Positions 42,861-54,335 of a stretch of DNA of 64,000 bases are shown piece after piece. The position numbers were made by a program, and so were the translations under genes. The notes under the pieces were generated by a model, which was not told where the DNA came from, did no database searches, and saw only the letters and a program-made list of their open reading frames with translations. The first letter of the stretch is position 1. Every line of letters begins with the position of its first letter. This DNA comes from Ligula intestinalis (taxonomy: Eukaryota > Platyhelminthes > Cestoda > Diphyllobothriidea > Diphyllobothriidae): NCBI GenBank assembly GCA_036362985.1, contig JAYGXS010000006.1, positions 13,625,676 through 13,689,675 on the forward strand, read 5' to 3'.

Positions 42861-42925
42861 TCCCTGGCGAAAGTAGCGTCGGACTTTTAATCAAAAGATC
42901 ACGGACTAGAACCTTAGGTTATGCA
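42861..42925 (+). repeat. tRNA-Lys-like SINE head
   Basis: TCCCTGGCGAAAGTAGCGTC gives an A-box-like TGGCGAAAGTAG. CTTTTAATC supplies a Lys (TTT) anticodon loop context. ACGGACTAGAACCTTAGG is an eroded B box. It directly follows the subfamily A LTR-like end at 42850. tRNA-Lys-derived SINE or pseudogene. Confidence 0.5.
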
Positions 42926-43284
42926 CCACTTAAAGTTTGGTATGGCCTGCCAATGACGGCTTATAAGCTAAAAGTGGCCATTCCAGTTTCCCTTGTTTTT
43001 GTCAGCAATGTTCATTCAGAAATATGCCTCCTATTCGAAAAGATTACATAAATTACTACTTTGTAAAATTAATTATCGGTCAAACTTATGCTACAATTTT
43101 TCATTCACGGCCAAATACCTGCTTTTGAATAAGTTTCTATTTTGCTGCCTGCATAATTTACACTCTATAAAAAGTGACTACAAGAGTAATATGTTGAAGT
43201 GGATCCAAAAAAGCAAAAGGAGACCGGAATGGCCATTTCTGGCTTATGAGCCGTCATCAGCCAGTCATACCCAATCTCGAGGGT

Positions 43285-43360
43285 TGGCACCCCCGAGATT
43301 TAAACCCGGGACCTTCGGTCATTGTGTTCAGGACACTACCTCTAGTCCACGGGTCCCCTG
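43285..43360 (-). repeat. tRNA-derived SINE head
   Basis: The reverse strand reads GACCCGTGGACTAGAGGTAG (A box), TGTCCTGAACACAATGACCG and CCCGGGTTTAAATCTCGGGG (B box with flanking pairing CCCGG/CGGGG). The TΨC arm is intact while the rest is imperfect. SINE or pseudogene. Confidence 0.55.
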
Positions 43361-43364
43361 CTTT

Positions 43365-44735
43365 GTCGGTTGTGATCGGGAATATGATGAATGAATGCAG
43401 GTGTTTCACCGATCTAATCAAGGAACAATTAAGTTCCGCTTTGCCAAGGAGCTCGCAACGCAAACGCAATGCAACGCTGAGTAATATGTATTTTTTCGAT
43501 CATTTTCACGCTTAAAATTTCAAAAAGACGAAATTAGCTACCAAATGAGTAAAAGAGAGGATATTTGCATAAACTTTCTCTACAAAATTTATTACAGGAT
43601 ATCAAGAAGCAATGAGAAACACTCATACTACCTAGGTATTCATTTTTACAGACGGGAGATTTTTATTTGATCTGAAAGCTATTTAAGAGCCGGCGTACTG
43701 ACGTCACTGAAATATCTTCATACTTCATGATAATTAATCTTAGTGAAGTAATATTAAGAGCGGAAAATAGTTTCAGAATTTCCACTTACATCTCATGAGA
43801 GCTGCTGAAAAGGGTGACAGATCACAGAGAGCAATATTTGTTGTAACCTAGTGCAGTCTGCTGATGAATTAGAAACCATCTACAGGTTGACAATGGTAAG
43901 CGTACTTTAGGAGCTCATAAAGGCGTTAAATTACCTGCAATATTTTACGATATAGTTGCGCTGTCCGGTTTTAACAACGGCTCACTTCTTTTGCACCTAA
44001 CCTGCCTTGATGGTCGTGTAGCTCTTAATTTTATCGTTATCAGTTTACCTTTATTTTTCCTCCCCCTTTGCAAGTCAACCATTCCTTCTGAATCTTGTGC
44101 AGCCTCTGGTATGCCTTCCTTCAGCACTGAGTGAATGTCATTCATTCTATTCCCCTCGACCTTATGTATTTGACGCTCTTCTGAGAGAGATGATTACCCA
44201 CTGCAGCGCCTTCCAACAAGTCTTGGTGTTGTCCGCGTGCGGATAAAAGGATTTTGTAGCGGTGTTTTGTAGCCAAATAATTTGTCCTCTATATTTAAAC
44301 CTTCCATCTCTCGCAGTAACTCTAGATGATGTCAAGTTTTTCTTCCAATATTTCAGTTCAATCAGGTTAATACCGCGGAGCCTCCACTTTCTCTAGCAAA
44401 CCGATTACAAGCTTTGATCAACTCCTCTTAGGTAACGCATGAATACTCTAGTAACTCTTGCCGACTATCTATTTCATCGTCTGACGGACATTTTCCGGAA
44501 CTCAAAGTTCTTCGATTTGGGTTGGAGTTTATGGAGTTGAGAGAGAAAGAAGTACTTTGCGGAAGAATTTATGACTTTTATTTTAGTTTATTTGCTGTGA
44601 GTTATCGAGGCACCACATAAAGCAATTTCATTGTGCCCCTAAAATTGTTCAAAACGGATAACCAGAAGTAATCCGCTTGCTAAAGGGACTATTAGAGAGA
44701 AAATATTTAAGTGCTGTTTAATTAATTTGGGAAGG
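43365..44735. other. No gene supported
   Basis: AT-rich sequence without domain-bearing frames, tRNA boxes or recognisable element motifs. Confidence 0.4.
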
Positions 44736-44745
44736 TTTAACTGAA

Positions 44746-44792
44746 AAGAAGCAGACATGGTCGCTGGAACCCAGTGACTATGTCTGCTTCTT
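44746..44792 (+). repeat. 22-bp perfect RNA hairpin with 3-nt loop
   Basis: Left arm AAGAAGCAGACATGGTCGCTGG (44746-44767), loop AAC, right arm 44771-44792. As plus-strand RNA every position pairs: 20 Watson-Crick and two G-U pairs. In DNA this is an almost perfect palindrome. It lies at the edge of a Penelope-derived fragment. Confidence 0.8.
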
Positions 44793-44794
44793 CT

Positions 44795-44950
44795 AAATTA
44801 CTTCCTAGGACTCGCATTTTTGCTTGAATTAGAAACAGGTTACATTGATGGATTAAGTAGGCAGACATTTTCAATATTTTGTTGCATCGGATTGCCAGTG
44901 CTTCACTTTTGAAATAAGCTTCATGCATTTTCCTAATATGCCCAGTCATC
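44795..44950 (-). pseudogene. Penelope-like element fragment (weak)
   Basis: The minus strand contains LIQAKMRVLGSNLEEADIVT, matching the repeated piece (I)HAKMQVRGSNF found in the Penelope-derived sequence at 54200-54270 and a similar read near 53990. No catalytic motif is visible. Identification rests on this shared block. Confidence 0.35.
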
Positions 44951-45638
44951 TGACCTTAAGCACTTCCGTGGGTAATCAGGCACGGCGTCAAAAGCCACTG
45001 TTTACTAAAATACTTCGTTTCAGCCCTTCTCAGGTACAACTTTTGCGAGAAATTCATAAACCAAGGGCCACATTTATGTAGTCTCTAGTGAATGAGAGGT
45101 AGTCAATAACAAGAAGGCACAGTCAAAAATTAGGTATACTTCAAAATTGAGCGCGTGTTTTGGGGATACAAAGGCGAACCGAATATAAATGGAACATATG
45201 CTAAAAGTCACGTACTTTCTGTGTTACAAAATCCATCAAAATATCAATTTTCTCTTTCGTAAGTGAGCTGAAAATGAATACGTATATAAAAATATGAACT
45301 TACAGACACATTTCTATAGTTTCAGATAGCATTTTTTCCATGGCCGATTCACAAATAGACGTTAACTTCTCTCTGTAAGCGCGCATGGATCTATGAAAAC
45401 GGAAGTATGCAGTAGGTGATAACCTCCAAACGCTGTTCCAAGAATGATCACCTAAATTGTAAATATTTTTGGAACCGAAAAGGCAGTGAAGGACGAAGCT
45501 TGTTCTTCATAGGCTATTTAGTTTACTCAAAAGTTACCATTCTTTGTCGGCCTATTCTGGATTTCTCTATGTAAGCAGTAAATTGTACGGAGAAACTGAC
45601 CCCTGATTAGATCAGAAATGTTTCAGAAAGCTGTAATT

Positions 45639-45718
45639 ACGGAAAACAGGAACGGTGCAGATCTGTTTCGTTCCTGTTTTTCGTAACAACTATAGGCCAC
45701 GACTCGAGTCACGGCCTA
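45639..45718. repeat. Two adjacent palindromes
   Basis: Arms ACGGAAAACAGGAACG (45639-45654) and CGTTCCTGTTTTTCGT (45669-45684) pair with one mismatch around a 14-nt loop. Directly downstream, 45693-45718 is a 26-bp near-palindrome centred on CTCGAG (GGCCACGACTCGAGTCACGG). Could be element termini or a cruciform-prone site; function unknown. Confidence 0.65.
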
Positions 45719-45739
45719 CGGTGAACTAAGAACGCAACC

Positions 45740-47000
45740 ACGTGCCGTGCAACAGGCCAAGCCAGCCGCGCTTATTAGGGAGCGTTGTAGTATGGAACAC
45801 ACGTGATATGTTTGCTTACGCATGCGGCGGGTCTAGTATTCGATATTTTCCGCAAGGGAGTCCTACGCACAAAATGGCCAAAAAACTACCGTCACGCCAC
45901 TGGCTGAAGGTTTCTGGAAGGACCTTCACGACTTGGCACACGGTAGGGCGGAATTTTCTTAGACCCTCAGGGAACCTAATAAGTAAGGTTAGTTTTTGAT
46001 AAGGGGAACAATGTGTTCACAGGCTGTTACTAAATGGTTTGTTTTCCAAACTGACTGTCTTTCCCTTCATACTACCCGTCCAACTGTTCCACGCAGCTTT
46101 TACATAGAGAAATTCTAAATAATTATAGCTTTTCTGGCACAGCACAGTTTCTGCTAATCTCAGTTGGGTAATGAGGCGAAAAAGGCTGAATACTTATCTT
46201 TTGCTTATTTTCCAATGAAGGTAATTTGAAAATGTGTAAAAGCAATCTGAAAATCACGAGCTATTTAGAATTCCCTCTGTTAGTAACTTTGGAAACCAAT
46301 GGCTCTCAAAATTGCTCTTCAAGATCAAGAGGGGTATAAGTTCTACATGAAAAATTACATGTGCCAATGTGTTTGCGTTACTTACAGAGAGAGTCGTAAG
46401 AAATGCAAATAGCAAGAAATTACGGTTCGGTGATATTGCAAATCACCGAGCCTTAAAATAATTTCAAAGACTTTTGTTGTTCAACTGAGATGTAGAATGA
46501 CAACGTAGAGTGTCCATTAAGTGCTTCGATTCACAAGCGTGGTTGAGACAATTGGCCATAATAATGCTCCTTTTTACAGTGAAATATATTGGTATCGTTC
46601 TTCATTAGCAAAATAACCAGACTTTTCAACTCCCTTTTAAAGCCTTAGATGCATGCCAGAGTTCTGAATATAACCAGCTTTCTGCCATTCCGGTGAAAAC
46701 TCACAGGAGACTAAAAGTATAGAATAGTGAATTATTACTTCGAACACTACTAGCGAATGAACTAAACATTTAAAAAACGCTTAAAGCTTATACTGAGGAG
46801 AAAGTAAATTCCAATGCCATGAATATGAAACCGTTCAGAGAATTATAAGCTATCGATGAACAAAAACGTAATTTTACTGATGTTTTTGATTAATGCTTGA
46901 ACCCATCATCACAGACAGCCTCAGCTAAAAGCAATTAATCTACAAATAGTTTCAGTATGTACAGGCTATAGTCGCTATGCAAACGCTTGCTTATAACAAT
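45740..47000. other. No gene supported
   Basis: Mostly AT-rich. The 86-codon frame at 45742-45999 has no domain, and splice sites around it are not convincing. Confidence 0.35.
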
Positions 47001-47112
47001 TATCGGTGCTGGGTGTTGACGTGGTAGGCCAGAGGTGCTTGAGGTCTGCTATTGCATCATTCGGCTCCCACAACGGCAATGGCAGTGGTCTCGTAGACAA
47101 TTACTTCTGAGA

Positions 47113-47212
47113 NNNNNNNNNNNNNNNNNNNNNNNNNNNNNNNNNNNNNNNNNNNNNNNNNNNNNNNNNNNNNNNNNNNNNNNNNNNNNNNNNNNNNNNN
47201 NNNNNNNNNNNN
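47113..47212. other. Assembly gap of 100 N
   Basis: Placeholder-length gap directly beside a TTC/GAA microsatellite, which probably caused the assembly break. Confidence 0.95.
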
Positions 47213-47253
47213 TCTTCTTCTTCTTCTTCTTCTTCTTCTTCTTCTTCTTCTTC
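47213..47253. repeat. TTC trinucleotide microsatellite
   Basis: About 13 TTC units run into CACAATTGCTTCC. The true length is unknown because the N gap abuts it. GAA/TTC runs can form triplex DNA. The lysine run on the minus strand is a translation of this repeat, not protein. Confidence 0.9.
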
Positions 47254-48159
47254 ACAATTGCTTCCTGGGACACGGATGTTCGCTTGTATTGACAGTTACT
47301 TCTGTCTTCAAAGCTTTTCACCATACTAGTCGCTCCTCGCTAAGGCCATCCCGGTGCTCTGGGTTGATTTGTAAGGGCTGACGAAAGGCTTCTGGTCCCC
47401 GGGCTACGGCAGATAAAACGTCAAGGAGGCCCAGTGGATGATTTCCTTCCTCCTTTATCGTGAATTGTATGTCTGGAAAGACAGCGTAGAGACATTTTTT
47501 GCATGTCCCCAACGGATCCCATCGGATGGCGACGTAGGTATCACGCATATACCGAGCTCAGACGGTCAGTGTGTGGTGTTGGAGCGGCCACTTCGCGAGG
47601 ATAGATTGACGGAGGCTACTCAATTGACGCTCCTAGTGCGAGTTCGCTATGGATGCTGACAGTTAAGAAGCACAACAAAGGCGCCACGACAACCTAAAGG
47701 CCTTTTGTTAGCACCTATAAATTACTCACTGACTTAGACTGTCCTACATCACCTACCTGATACTGTATTGTCGTACTACTATAGGCCTAAGTGCAGTCTA
47801 TAGACGGCAAAATGCTCGACATAAGGGCATGTTAGGACTTGTACACGACTGTACAAACGCTCTATTATTACCCTAATGCTAATCGCTATTATCTCACACA
47901 GGTAAGGAGCGCATTATGGATGCGACATCTTAAAAAGCACAGAAAGGCAGTATTTAAAGCACGCTGTCTACTGGCCTAAGTAAGCATGACTACTAGAATC
48001 GAGCACGATTAGCATAGGCGCGTACCTAAAGAAGCAGCTCGTTTAGTTCGTTCCTAGTAGAAAAGTACATAGCTCGATGGATAGAGTTGAGAGTACTGAA
48101 GCCAATGCAAGCACTGCTATACACAGTATCCAAGCCCTTACTTACTCGAAATACTTTAA

Positions 48160-48360
48160 ACCCAGGTTTACACTCCTTGTTGAGACCAAGGGAATACGAG
48201 CCCTAGCGTTGGCTTAATAAGCGTCACCTCTGATGAATGGGGGAGTTAGTGCCAGCACCAGAACTACTACACTTGCCGAGAGTGAGGGAAGATGAACCCA
48301 GTGTGGACTTGAATCAGCGTCCTTTCTGACTTTTTAAACATTCAGTAACAATACCAGCAA
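48160..48360 (-). repeat. Short repeat copy and tRNA-like B box
   Basis: 48160-48200 is an inverted copy of the 36290/36745 repeat. At about 48303-48320 the reverse strand has GCTGATTCAAGTCCACAC, a near-canonical B box. A clear A box is not seen, so only a degenerate SINE can be proposed. Confidence 0.35.
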
Positions 48361-48834
48361 ATACTATCATTCAGCTACACCCTTGTAAGTAGTATTAGAG
48401 GTAGCAGTATTGGTGGTAGCAGTACCAGTCCTGACTTACTAAAGTCTGGCTAGACATCTACAATAGGTGAGTGAGGATAGACAGTGCAGTAGTACCCGCG
48501 CAAATTCTACTGTCACTGAATACTAACTTAGGCAGTGTTTCTGGCTGCATCTGGAGAAAGCGGCTTACACCTGATTCCCTGCACGGAAATCTCGACTTTG
48601 TTTTGTCCCTGTTCTCACATGGGATGGAGGTTTAGAGTGGGGTAGAGATGGCGGCCACTCTACTTTCGCTATACCTGGCCGTAGTCACCGTCCCTGCCCT
48701 CGAGCAAGTGGTGGACATCTTCGCTTGCAATGGTCGAACTAACACACACAAATCATTCAAGAGCCCGGGGATAGCCTTAATGGGAAGCGACTGGTAAAGT
48801 GAAGAGTTGTGAAGGCAGGAGCAGCAATCTAAGA

Positions 48835-49285
48835 GGCCATTGCGATTGCCGTTGTGAGAGCCGAAGGATGAACTAGCAGATCTGAAGCACCTTTGACCTA
48901 TCACGTCAACACTCAACCCAATCTAACGTGCCCACGTTGTCAACAAACATTCGACGCATATATAGGCCTCTTGAGACAACTCTGAGCTCTTCCCAGTTAG
49001 GGTCACTGGTTTGCCAGCCCAACAGGCGGGCATTCTGTGCTCGGTATGTATATGATACCTACATAGTCATCGAATGGGGTCAGGTGTGGACATACAAAGA
49101 ATTCTCAACACCGTCTTCCCGGACATGAAATTCACGATGGAGGCGGAAGAATACCACCAGGTGACTTTCCTTGAGGTTCTCCTCTGCCGTACAGATGGCA
49201 GTGGCCTTGCGAACAAATTCCTTAGAGCAGTAACAAATACGTTGCAAATCCCGAACTCCAACAGTAACCACCCAGTCAGTTAAGA
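48835..49285 (+). pseudogene. Penelope-like element RT fragment, plus strand
   Basis: The plus strand reads RRAFCARYVYDTYIVIEWGQ around 49025-49085. The catalytic YVDD box is YVYD here, losing the first aspartate. After a frame change comes ILNTVFPDMKFTMEAEEYHQ then VTFLEVLLCRTDGSG (49091-49200) and NSNSNHPVS with a stop at 49281. This is the conserved palm-to-thumb order of Penelope-like RTs. Orientation is opposite to 47008-47560. Confidence 0.7.
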
Positions 49286-49289
49286 TAAT

Positions 49290-50350
49290 AGTTGCATAAA
49301 GACACTATATCGGCGTGTTGAGGTGCATTGCGGTAAACCGGTAGGCAAAACTGCTAGTCTGAAATATTGCCGATGGATGCTTGCATAAAATGGTTTGCTG
49401 CCCAACTTCGTTAGCTGGTACTTACGCAACCAAACCATAGTCCAAAATGTACTACCGTCCAATTTTGGCTAGCACTTTTGTGTGTCAAGAGCAGCCCGGG
49501 GACCTTCAGGCGCCACCTGGAAAGGCGCCACTACCAGGAAGGTGGGTTACCATTAGCCTAGCTGCTGGCTAAAAGACGCTCCCACAGGTGACGGATAATG
49601 GAGCTGTGTTCAGCGAAGGTCAGCTGCGAAATAAGCGGACTCCTGGGTCTGGCGAGAAAGCAGTCACGGACCAGCAGCGAAAACGTTACCAGAGCGCAGA
49701 GGAATGAGGCCTAGCGCATCAACTTCCTCATCAAATGCCGCAAGACCTATTGACAGCAATGCGACATGGCAAGCGTAAACCGTCATTTATTAAGTTTGTT
49801 GGCCACCACTGCCTTGTGGTTAAATTCTCGAGTCAAAATGCTAGAGGAAAACTCTGAACAAAGCATTTGCGCGTTTGTTGGGGACACACCTGCAATTCCA
49901 ATCCACAAGATATCTCGTGAAAATGTCTACTTACGGTGTTACGATCCAAGATCCGGCGTCCGCGGGAACCGACGCGCTCCGCAACCCTTGGGTAGATACT
50001 TCTAGAACTTGGTACTCAAAATCTGACGGAGTGCAGTCTTCAATACCACGTGGATGTTTGCTGCCTGCCCGAAGTCCGAATCTCCGACTCAGGCGCCCGA
50101 GAAATAAAAAACCTGGGAGTAAATTTTCACCTCACCGTGTATCGCAGTCAGCCACGCGACTCATTTAGTAGACACGGTGTGGCTATTGCCCTCTCAGAAC
50201 AAGTAAAACATTCACTACTGGCATGAGAACTAGCCAATAGCCGAATGGTTTAAGTTTGACTAAAGGCTCACTTTACTTACATCTGTTTTTTCGGTGTATG
50301 CACCAGCATCAGCAGCTGAACAGCAAGATAAGGATAACTTCTAATTGCAA
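49290..50350. other. No gene supported
   Basis: GC-mixed sequence between the Penelope and RTE fragments. Frames at 49766-50168 show no recognised domain. Probably further element debris. Confidence 0.35.
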
Positions 50351-50357
50351 TTATGGT

Positions 50358-50560
50358 GGACTTTATGAGCAATCCATCAAACGCTCTCTCTTCTTCGCAG
50401 CGGAGTCCTAAACCTATCCAGCCTATGCAGTTTCGTGCGACCTTCCTTCCAAAGATGAAGTTGCCGATAAAATCCAGAGGCTGCGCAACAACAAGGCAGC
50501 CGGAGAGGACAGTATTCCCGCTGAAATCTACAAGTTCTGTGTCGACACTCTGGCGGTCAA
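50358..50560 (+). pseudogene. RTE-like LINE reverse transcriptase fragment
   Basis: The plus strand, in a frame other than the longest one, reads CDLPSKDEVADKIQRLRNNK then AAGEDSIPAEIYKFCVDTLA (about 50440-50555). This is the hallmark fingers motif of RTE-type endonuclease-reverse transcriptases (KAAGEDGIPAEVYK). A stop lies about 25 codons upstream and RT similarity ends at about 50560. The fragment is dead. Confidence 0.75.
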
Positions 50561-51284
50561 ATCAGGGCTTGGCTCGACACCGTTCGTCAAGATATGGAAG
50601 CGGTTCGTGGACCTTCGGTATTCAGTCTCGGTCACTGGAGAAGAGAATGGATAGAACTTTCCAAATCCCCTGCCGCCAATCATCACGCATTGAGAGGAAC
50701 CGCACGTGACATAATTTAAGCCGACTAGATCAGGCATGATCACAGCCGAAACAAGTACAAGTAAGTATTTGGAATTGGAATTGCACACAGGTCGGTGGCA
50801 ACAATTAGATGCTGCCACTTAAATCAGAAGATTTACTGCCACGAGAGGAAACTTTGGGGTCCGTTTTTGGATCTGATGCAGTTGCGGGCAGAACTACGTC
50901 GGATGAACTGATAGACTGATCCTGACGCGAACAGCAACACTACAGAATAATGACATCAAATCTTAAGTCACGTCAAAACCTGGCCACAAATTCAAGTCCA
51001 ATGAGACCAAAATTCTTGTGAGAGGTGCAACTCATGAGCCGGAACTGCTTGAGTCACGGGCCATGTCGCTCCCACCCCACTTTAAACTCTGAGACCTACT
51101 TTAGCTACAGTAATGGGCCAATCAGAGGGCGCGCTGGTGAACACTTTTCCAATGCCAGTGCCAGTGAGAAAAATGGCCGAGCAATCATCGCGCCAACATT
51201 CAACACGCATGAGAAGAAGTATATATGATCGCTTGGACAAGATTTGTATCCGCCCGACGTTTCGAAATCCGAAGATATGTAGAG

Positions 51285-51705
51285 GGTCGTCGCCCGTTCG
51301 ATGTCTGGCTTTTCCGTCGTGGTCTCAATCTGTCTGGAGCTCATGGTCATTTCGGTCGCCAGACTTACTAGCGCGCGTGACGTGGACCGCCCAACACGCT
51401 GTCCACCCACACGCTGTCCGCCCACACGCTGTCCAACAAATCACAGGCCGACCTAGCCAATGAAAGCGCTCTCCCTCTCTGTCTACTTCCCCGAGTTCTC
51501 TTAAATACTTACTTGGGATCCGGTCGATCTCCTGAGCGTACGGGCTCTCTCGAGTCAATCTACTCTCATCTATTCTCCTCTCCCTTGTGTACACAATACA
51601 TTCTTCCCACTACTCTGGACTTTACGGACTTCTCTTCAGCACTAAGTAGCAATGGTCTGAAGATCCCAGTTGCACGATTTAATTCACTCAACATTCCAGC
51701 GTGAG
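51285..51705 (+). repeat. LTR-like repeat, subfamily A copy 2
   Basis: Starts near GGGTCGTCGCCCGTTCGATG and ends near GCAATGGTCTGAAGATCCC. Includes a 15-bp tandem block and TTGTGTACACAATA. It is a long direct repeat of 52555-52870, about 1.27 kb apart in the same orientation. It could be one LTR of a decayed pair, but the ~850 bp between them shows no gag or pol motif. Confidence 0.65.
51393..51434 (+). repeat. 15-bp tandem repeat inside the LTR-like copy
   Basis: Three CACACGCTGTCCRCC-type units here against two in the sister copy at 52665-52693, so the unit number differs between copies. Confidence 0.8.
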
Positions 51706-52554
51706 ATGAACACTCAACTTCTGATGTGGCCTGCCGTCCCTGCGTAGTTGCTGACTTCCCGACCTGTCCCAGCGTAGTTCCCTACGTATTTGGCAATTTA
51801 CGGACCTGTACCTACGTATTTGGTGATTGGGATTCGCGACTTACTGCCGATAGCCCATTCAGCCCAGGCCGTGGTCACTTCCCAATGCAACAGAGTTGCC
51901 CCTGGCCGAGTACCAACACGCCATACCTTCTTCTCAACAGGCGGTACTACTTGTTGCGTATGCCCATACGAGTGGTCGCAACATCCTGCCGCAGTTCGCA
52001 GAAGGCGATTTAGGTCGCGTATGCGCGTCATTCCTTTCTTTGTTCTGACTGCCCAGTCTTCACTCCTGGCTAGCGGGCTCACCCCTGTCCCTATTCTGAT
52101 TGGCAAGCATTCAGCCTATTACATTAACCGCACACCATATACACGGCGGTGTCAGCATGACTCGCCACTTGAACTGTGCCTTCGTCCTCAGTACACGTCC
52201 TGCCTCAGACAATCCTCTGTTTTGCCTACATGCCATTCTGCCCACAAGCAGCCTTCTGTTTTACCTACATTACATCTGTCCTGCCTACAAACTGCCTTCC
52301 GTTCACAATACATAACATGACTTCCACCGCCAATGGTACCCGTTGGTTCAAATCATACTCATACGGCATACTGATTTACTGTTGACGTTTTACCGGACCG
52401 GCAGCTTTTTTCAGCTGGCCCTGCATCCTGGCTCATTCCAGCCACAGCCTCCCACGCTGTTCTGCAACGTATCTCCCTCACTTAACTTAATTATTCTTCC
52501 TCCAATCGGATCCTTTCAATTTACTCGTAACGGTCTCCCGGGGGAGTACTTGTA

Positions 52555-52870
52555 GTGGGTCGTCGCCCGTCCGATGTCTGGCTTTCCCGTCGTGGCCTCA
52601 ACCTGTCTGGAGCTCAAGGTCATTTCGGTCGCCAGACTTACTAGCGCGCGTGACGTGGACCACCCAACACGCTGTCCGCCCACACGCTGTCCAACCAATC
52701 ACAGGCCGACCTAGCCAATGAAGGTGCTCTCCCTCTTTGTCTACTGTCCCGAGATCTCTTAACCAGTCACTTGGGACCTGGTCAATCTCCTGAACGTGCG
52801 GACCCTCCCGAGTCAATCTACTCTCGTCTATTCTCCTCTCCCTTGTGTACACAATGTCTCCCCCATTCTG
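52555..52870 (+). repeat. LTR-like repeat, subfamily A copy 3
   Basis: Direct repeat of 51285-51600. It starts GGGTCGTCGCCCGTCCGATG and continues through GCCAGACTTACTAGCGCGCG to CCTTGTGTACACAATG, where it diverges into TCTCCCCCATTCTGGCCTCA. The divergent end suggests recombination with, or truncation against, another repeat. Confidence 0.65.
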
Positions 52871-53109
52871 GCCTCAACCCACAGTAGCTTGACCTAAATC
52901 GGTCTAAACAAAGGTCTAGGCTGATGCTACCGGCAGACGCACTTACTAAGGCGTCCATGCCGGTTGGCCCACACGTGGTCCAATCAATGACCTTCACGGT
53001 TACAACCAAAGTTGGCGGCTCGAATGTCCGCTCCCTAGACAGGACTTCGGAACTGGCCCGCCTCGCGGCCAGACGTGTGCTCCGATAGTCAGCTCCCTTA
53101 CATCCTATT

Positions 53110-53235
53110 TTTCTGTTCTTCTGCAGAATAAACTTTCCTAACAATCTGGCCTTCTCAATACATCTCCCATCTCCTAAGGAACCAGGGTCTGGAAGATTAT
53201 AGGTGTTAGGGTTAACCGCCTTAGCCTTAACTTCT
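53110..53235 (+). repeat. LTR-like end, subfamily B copy 2
   Basis: CTTCTGCAGAATAAACTTTC...ATCTGGCCTTCTCA...CTCATC-like CATCTCCTAAGGAACCAGGG then TCTGGAAGAT and GTTAGGGTTAAC. Matches 41500-41635 and 61045-61165. Contains AATAAA. Confidence 0.55.
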
Positions 53236-53349
53236 ATTGATCCTTCATCGTAGGCAATAACAGAAGCGGGTAATTCATGCACAAGTAGTTGCAGTATTTT
53301 CAGGCTACAATCACTATTCTACTACATACTTATGACGGTTAAAAATGCC

Positions 53350-53740
53350 CTATTGAAGATGATTGTCCGCTTGTGCACTAATTGCTTGATGACCGGCGTA
53401 CGAGCCGTGATCTGCTGAACGTCCATCACACGTTGTGGAATTGCACGTGATTATGTCTTGGCCATCTGGTTCCCTGACATTGGCGTTAGACGACGCGCTA
53501 AACTGTGCTTTCCCCAATTGGTAACTTGCTTTAACCAAATTGGGTCTGAGCACCGAATATGGATTGAGCAGGTTTTTATACTTGTTTATAGACTGGAGGC
53601 TCCTAAACCATGATTCAAGTAACTTGCGAACCACACGATTGTCACCTTTCGCGAGAATCTGGGCCTTATAAAATTTGAATATGTGCCTGGGCCTCGTCGA
53701 ATGAGCCGCAACACGCGTGATTATATTTCAGTGACTAACG
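53350..53740 (-). pseudogene. Penelope-like element C-terminal endonuclease region
   Basis: The minus strand reads FKFYKAQILAKGDNRVVRKL, LESWFRSLQSINKYKNLLNP and SVLRPNL, continuing to a stop at 53350. This matches the tail of Penelope-like GIY-YIG endonucleases (GHxFxFxxAxILAxGDNRxxRxxLESW...SINK). The GIY-YIG motif itself is upstream and missing. A diverged copy of the first 150 nt lies at 54060-54205. Confidence 0.6.
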
Positions 53741-53949
53741 AATCGAAGGCTGGCTATTGAGATATTATCAAGCCAAAGGGGGACCATCCTCTACGAATTG
53801 ACACCGCTAATTGTCATAGGTATGCGTTAGCACAGCGACTGCTTCATGTGCCTACTGCAATTCTCTGTATACGAATTTATTGTAGTCGAGGCTGTCTATG
53901 ATGATTGGTTCGAGGATTAATCCGAAACTTCAGGAAAATACAGTTTTTG

Positions 53950-54335
53950 TTCAAGTGATCGCGTCTAGTTCTTCTAGCTTACTTCCTTGAACTTGCATTT
54001 TCGTATGTATCGGTAATGAAAGCTTATTGTTATAACTGTTTTCAAAGTGTTGTTATAGTTATTTATGGACTGAAGGCCCATGAGCCATGACTCAAGTAAC
54101 TTATGACTCACACGATTCTGTCACCTCTCGCGAGAATGTAGACCTTATAAAATTTGAATTTGTGGCTGGGTCTCATCGAATTAGCCGCAACACGTTTGAT
54201 AAAATTGCTTCCTCGTACTTGCATTTTTGCATGTATTGGTATGGAAAGCTCACTGTTATAACTATTTTCGAAATGTCTCATGTCGGGAAAATATATATTT
54301 CGCATGTGTGGTCGAACCTCTGGAACAAACATGGA
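53950..54335 (-). pseudogene. Second Penelope-like endonuclease tail fragment
   Basis: The minus-strand frame 54332-54108 holds IPIHAKMQVRGSNFIKRVAA, SMRPSHKFKFYKVYILARGD and RIV before a stop. It aligns with 53585-53740 read on the same strand. It lies immediately downstream of the last exon of the unknown minus-strand gene (54352-54430), overlapping its polyadenylation region. Confidence 0.55.

Larger units (their letters stand above)
47008..47560 (-). pseudogene. Penelope-like element RT fragment, minus strand, interrupted by an N gap
   Basis: The minus strand 47548-47318 reads RDTYVAIRWDPLGTCKKCL, AVFPDIQFTIKEEGNHPLGL and LDVLSA. This matches the segment after the YVDD box of Penelope-like RTs (DDTFVI...VFPDIQFTMEEE...LPFLDVLV). 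The end then runs into GAA-repeat DNA and the gap. The outer segment 47008-47090 is inverted relative to 48840-48920. Confidence 0.6.

Noticed and set aside
42100..43360. Functional tRNA genes
   Set aside because: A and B boxes are present but no clean 7-bp acceptor stem could be paired, and the hits lie in repeat clusters.
47035..47324. Frames with Phe or Lys runs across the N gap
   Set aside because: They are translations of the TTC/GAA microsatellite and unknown bases.
52019..52320. Long overlapping frames in all registers
   Set aside because: Pyrimidine-rich, low-complexity sequence with few stops. No domain and no splice support.
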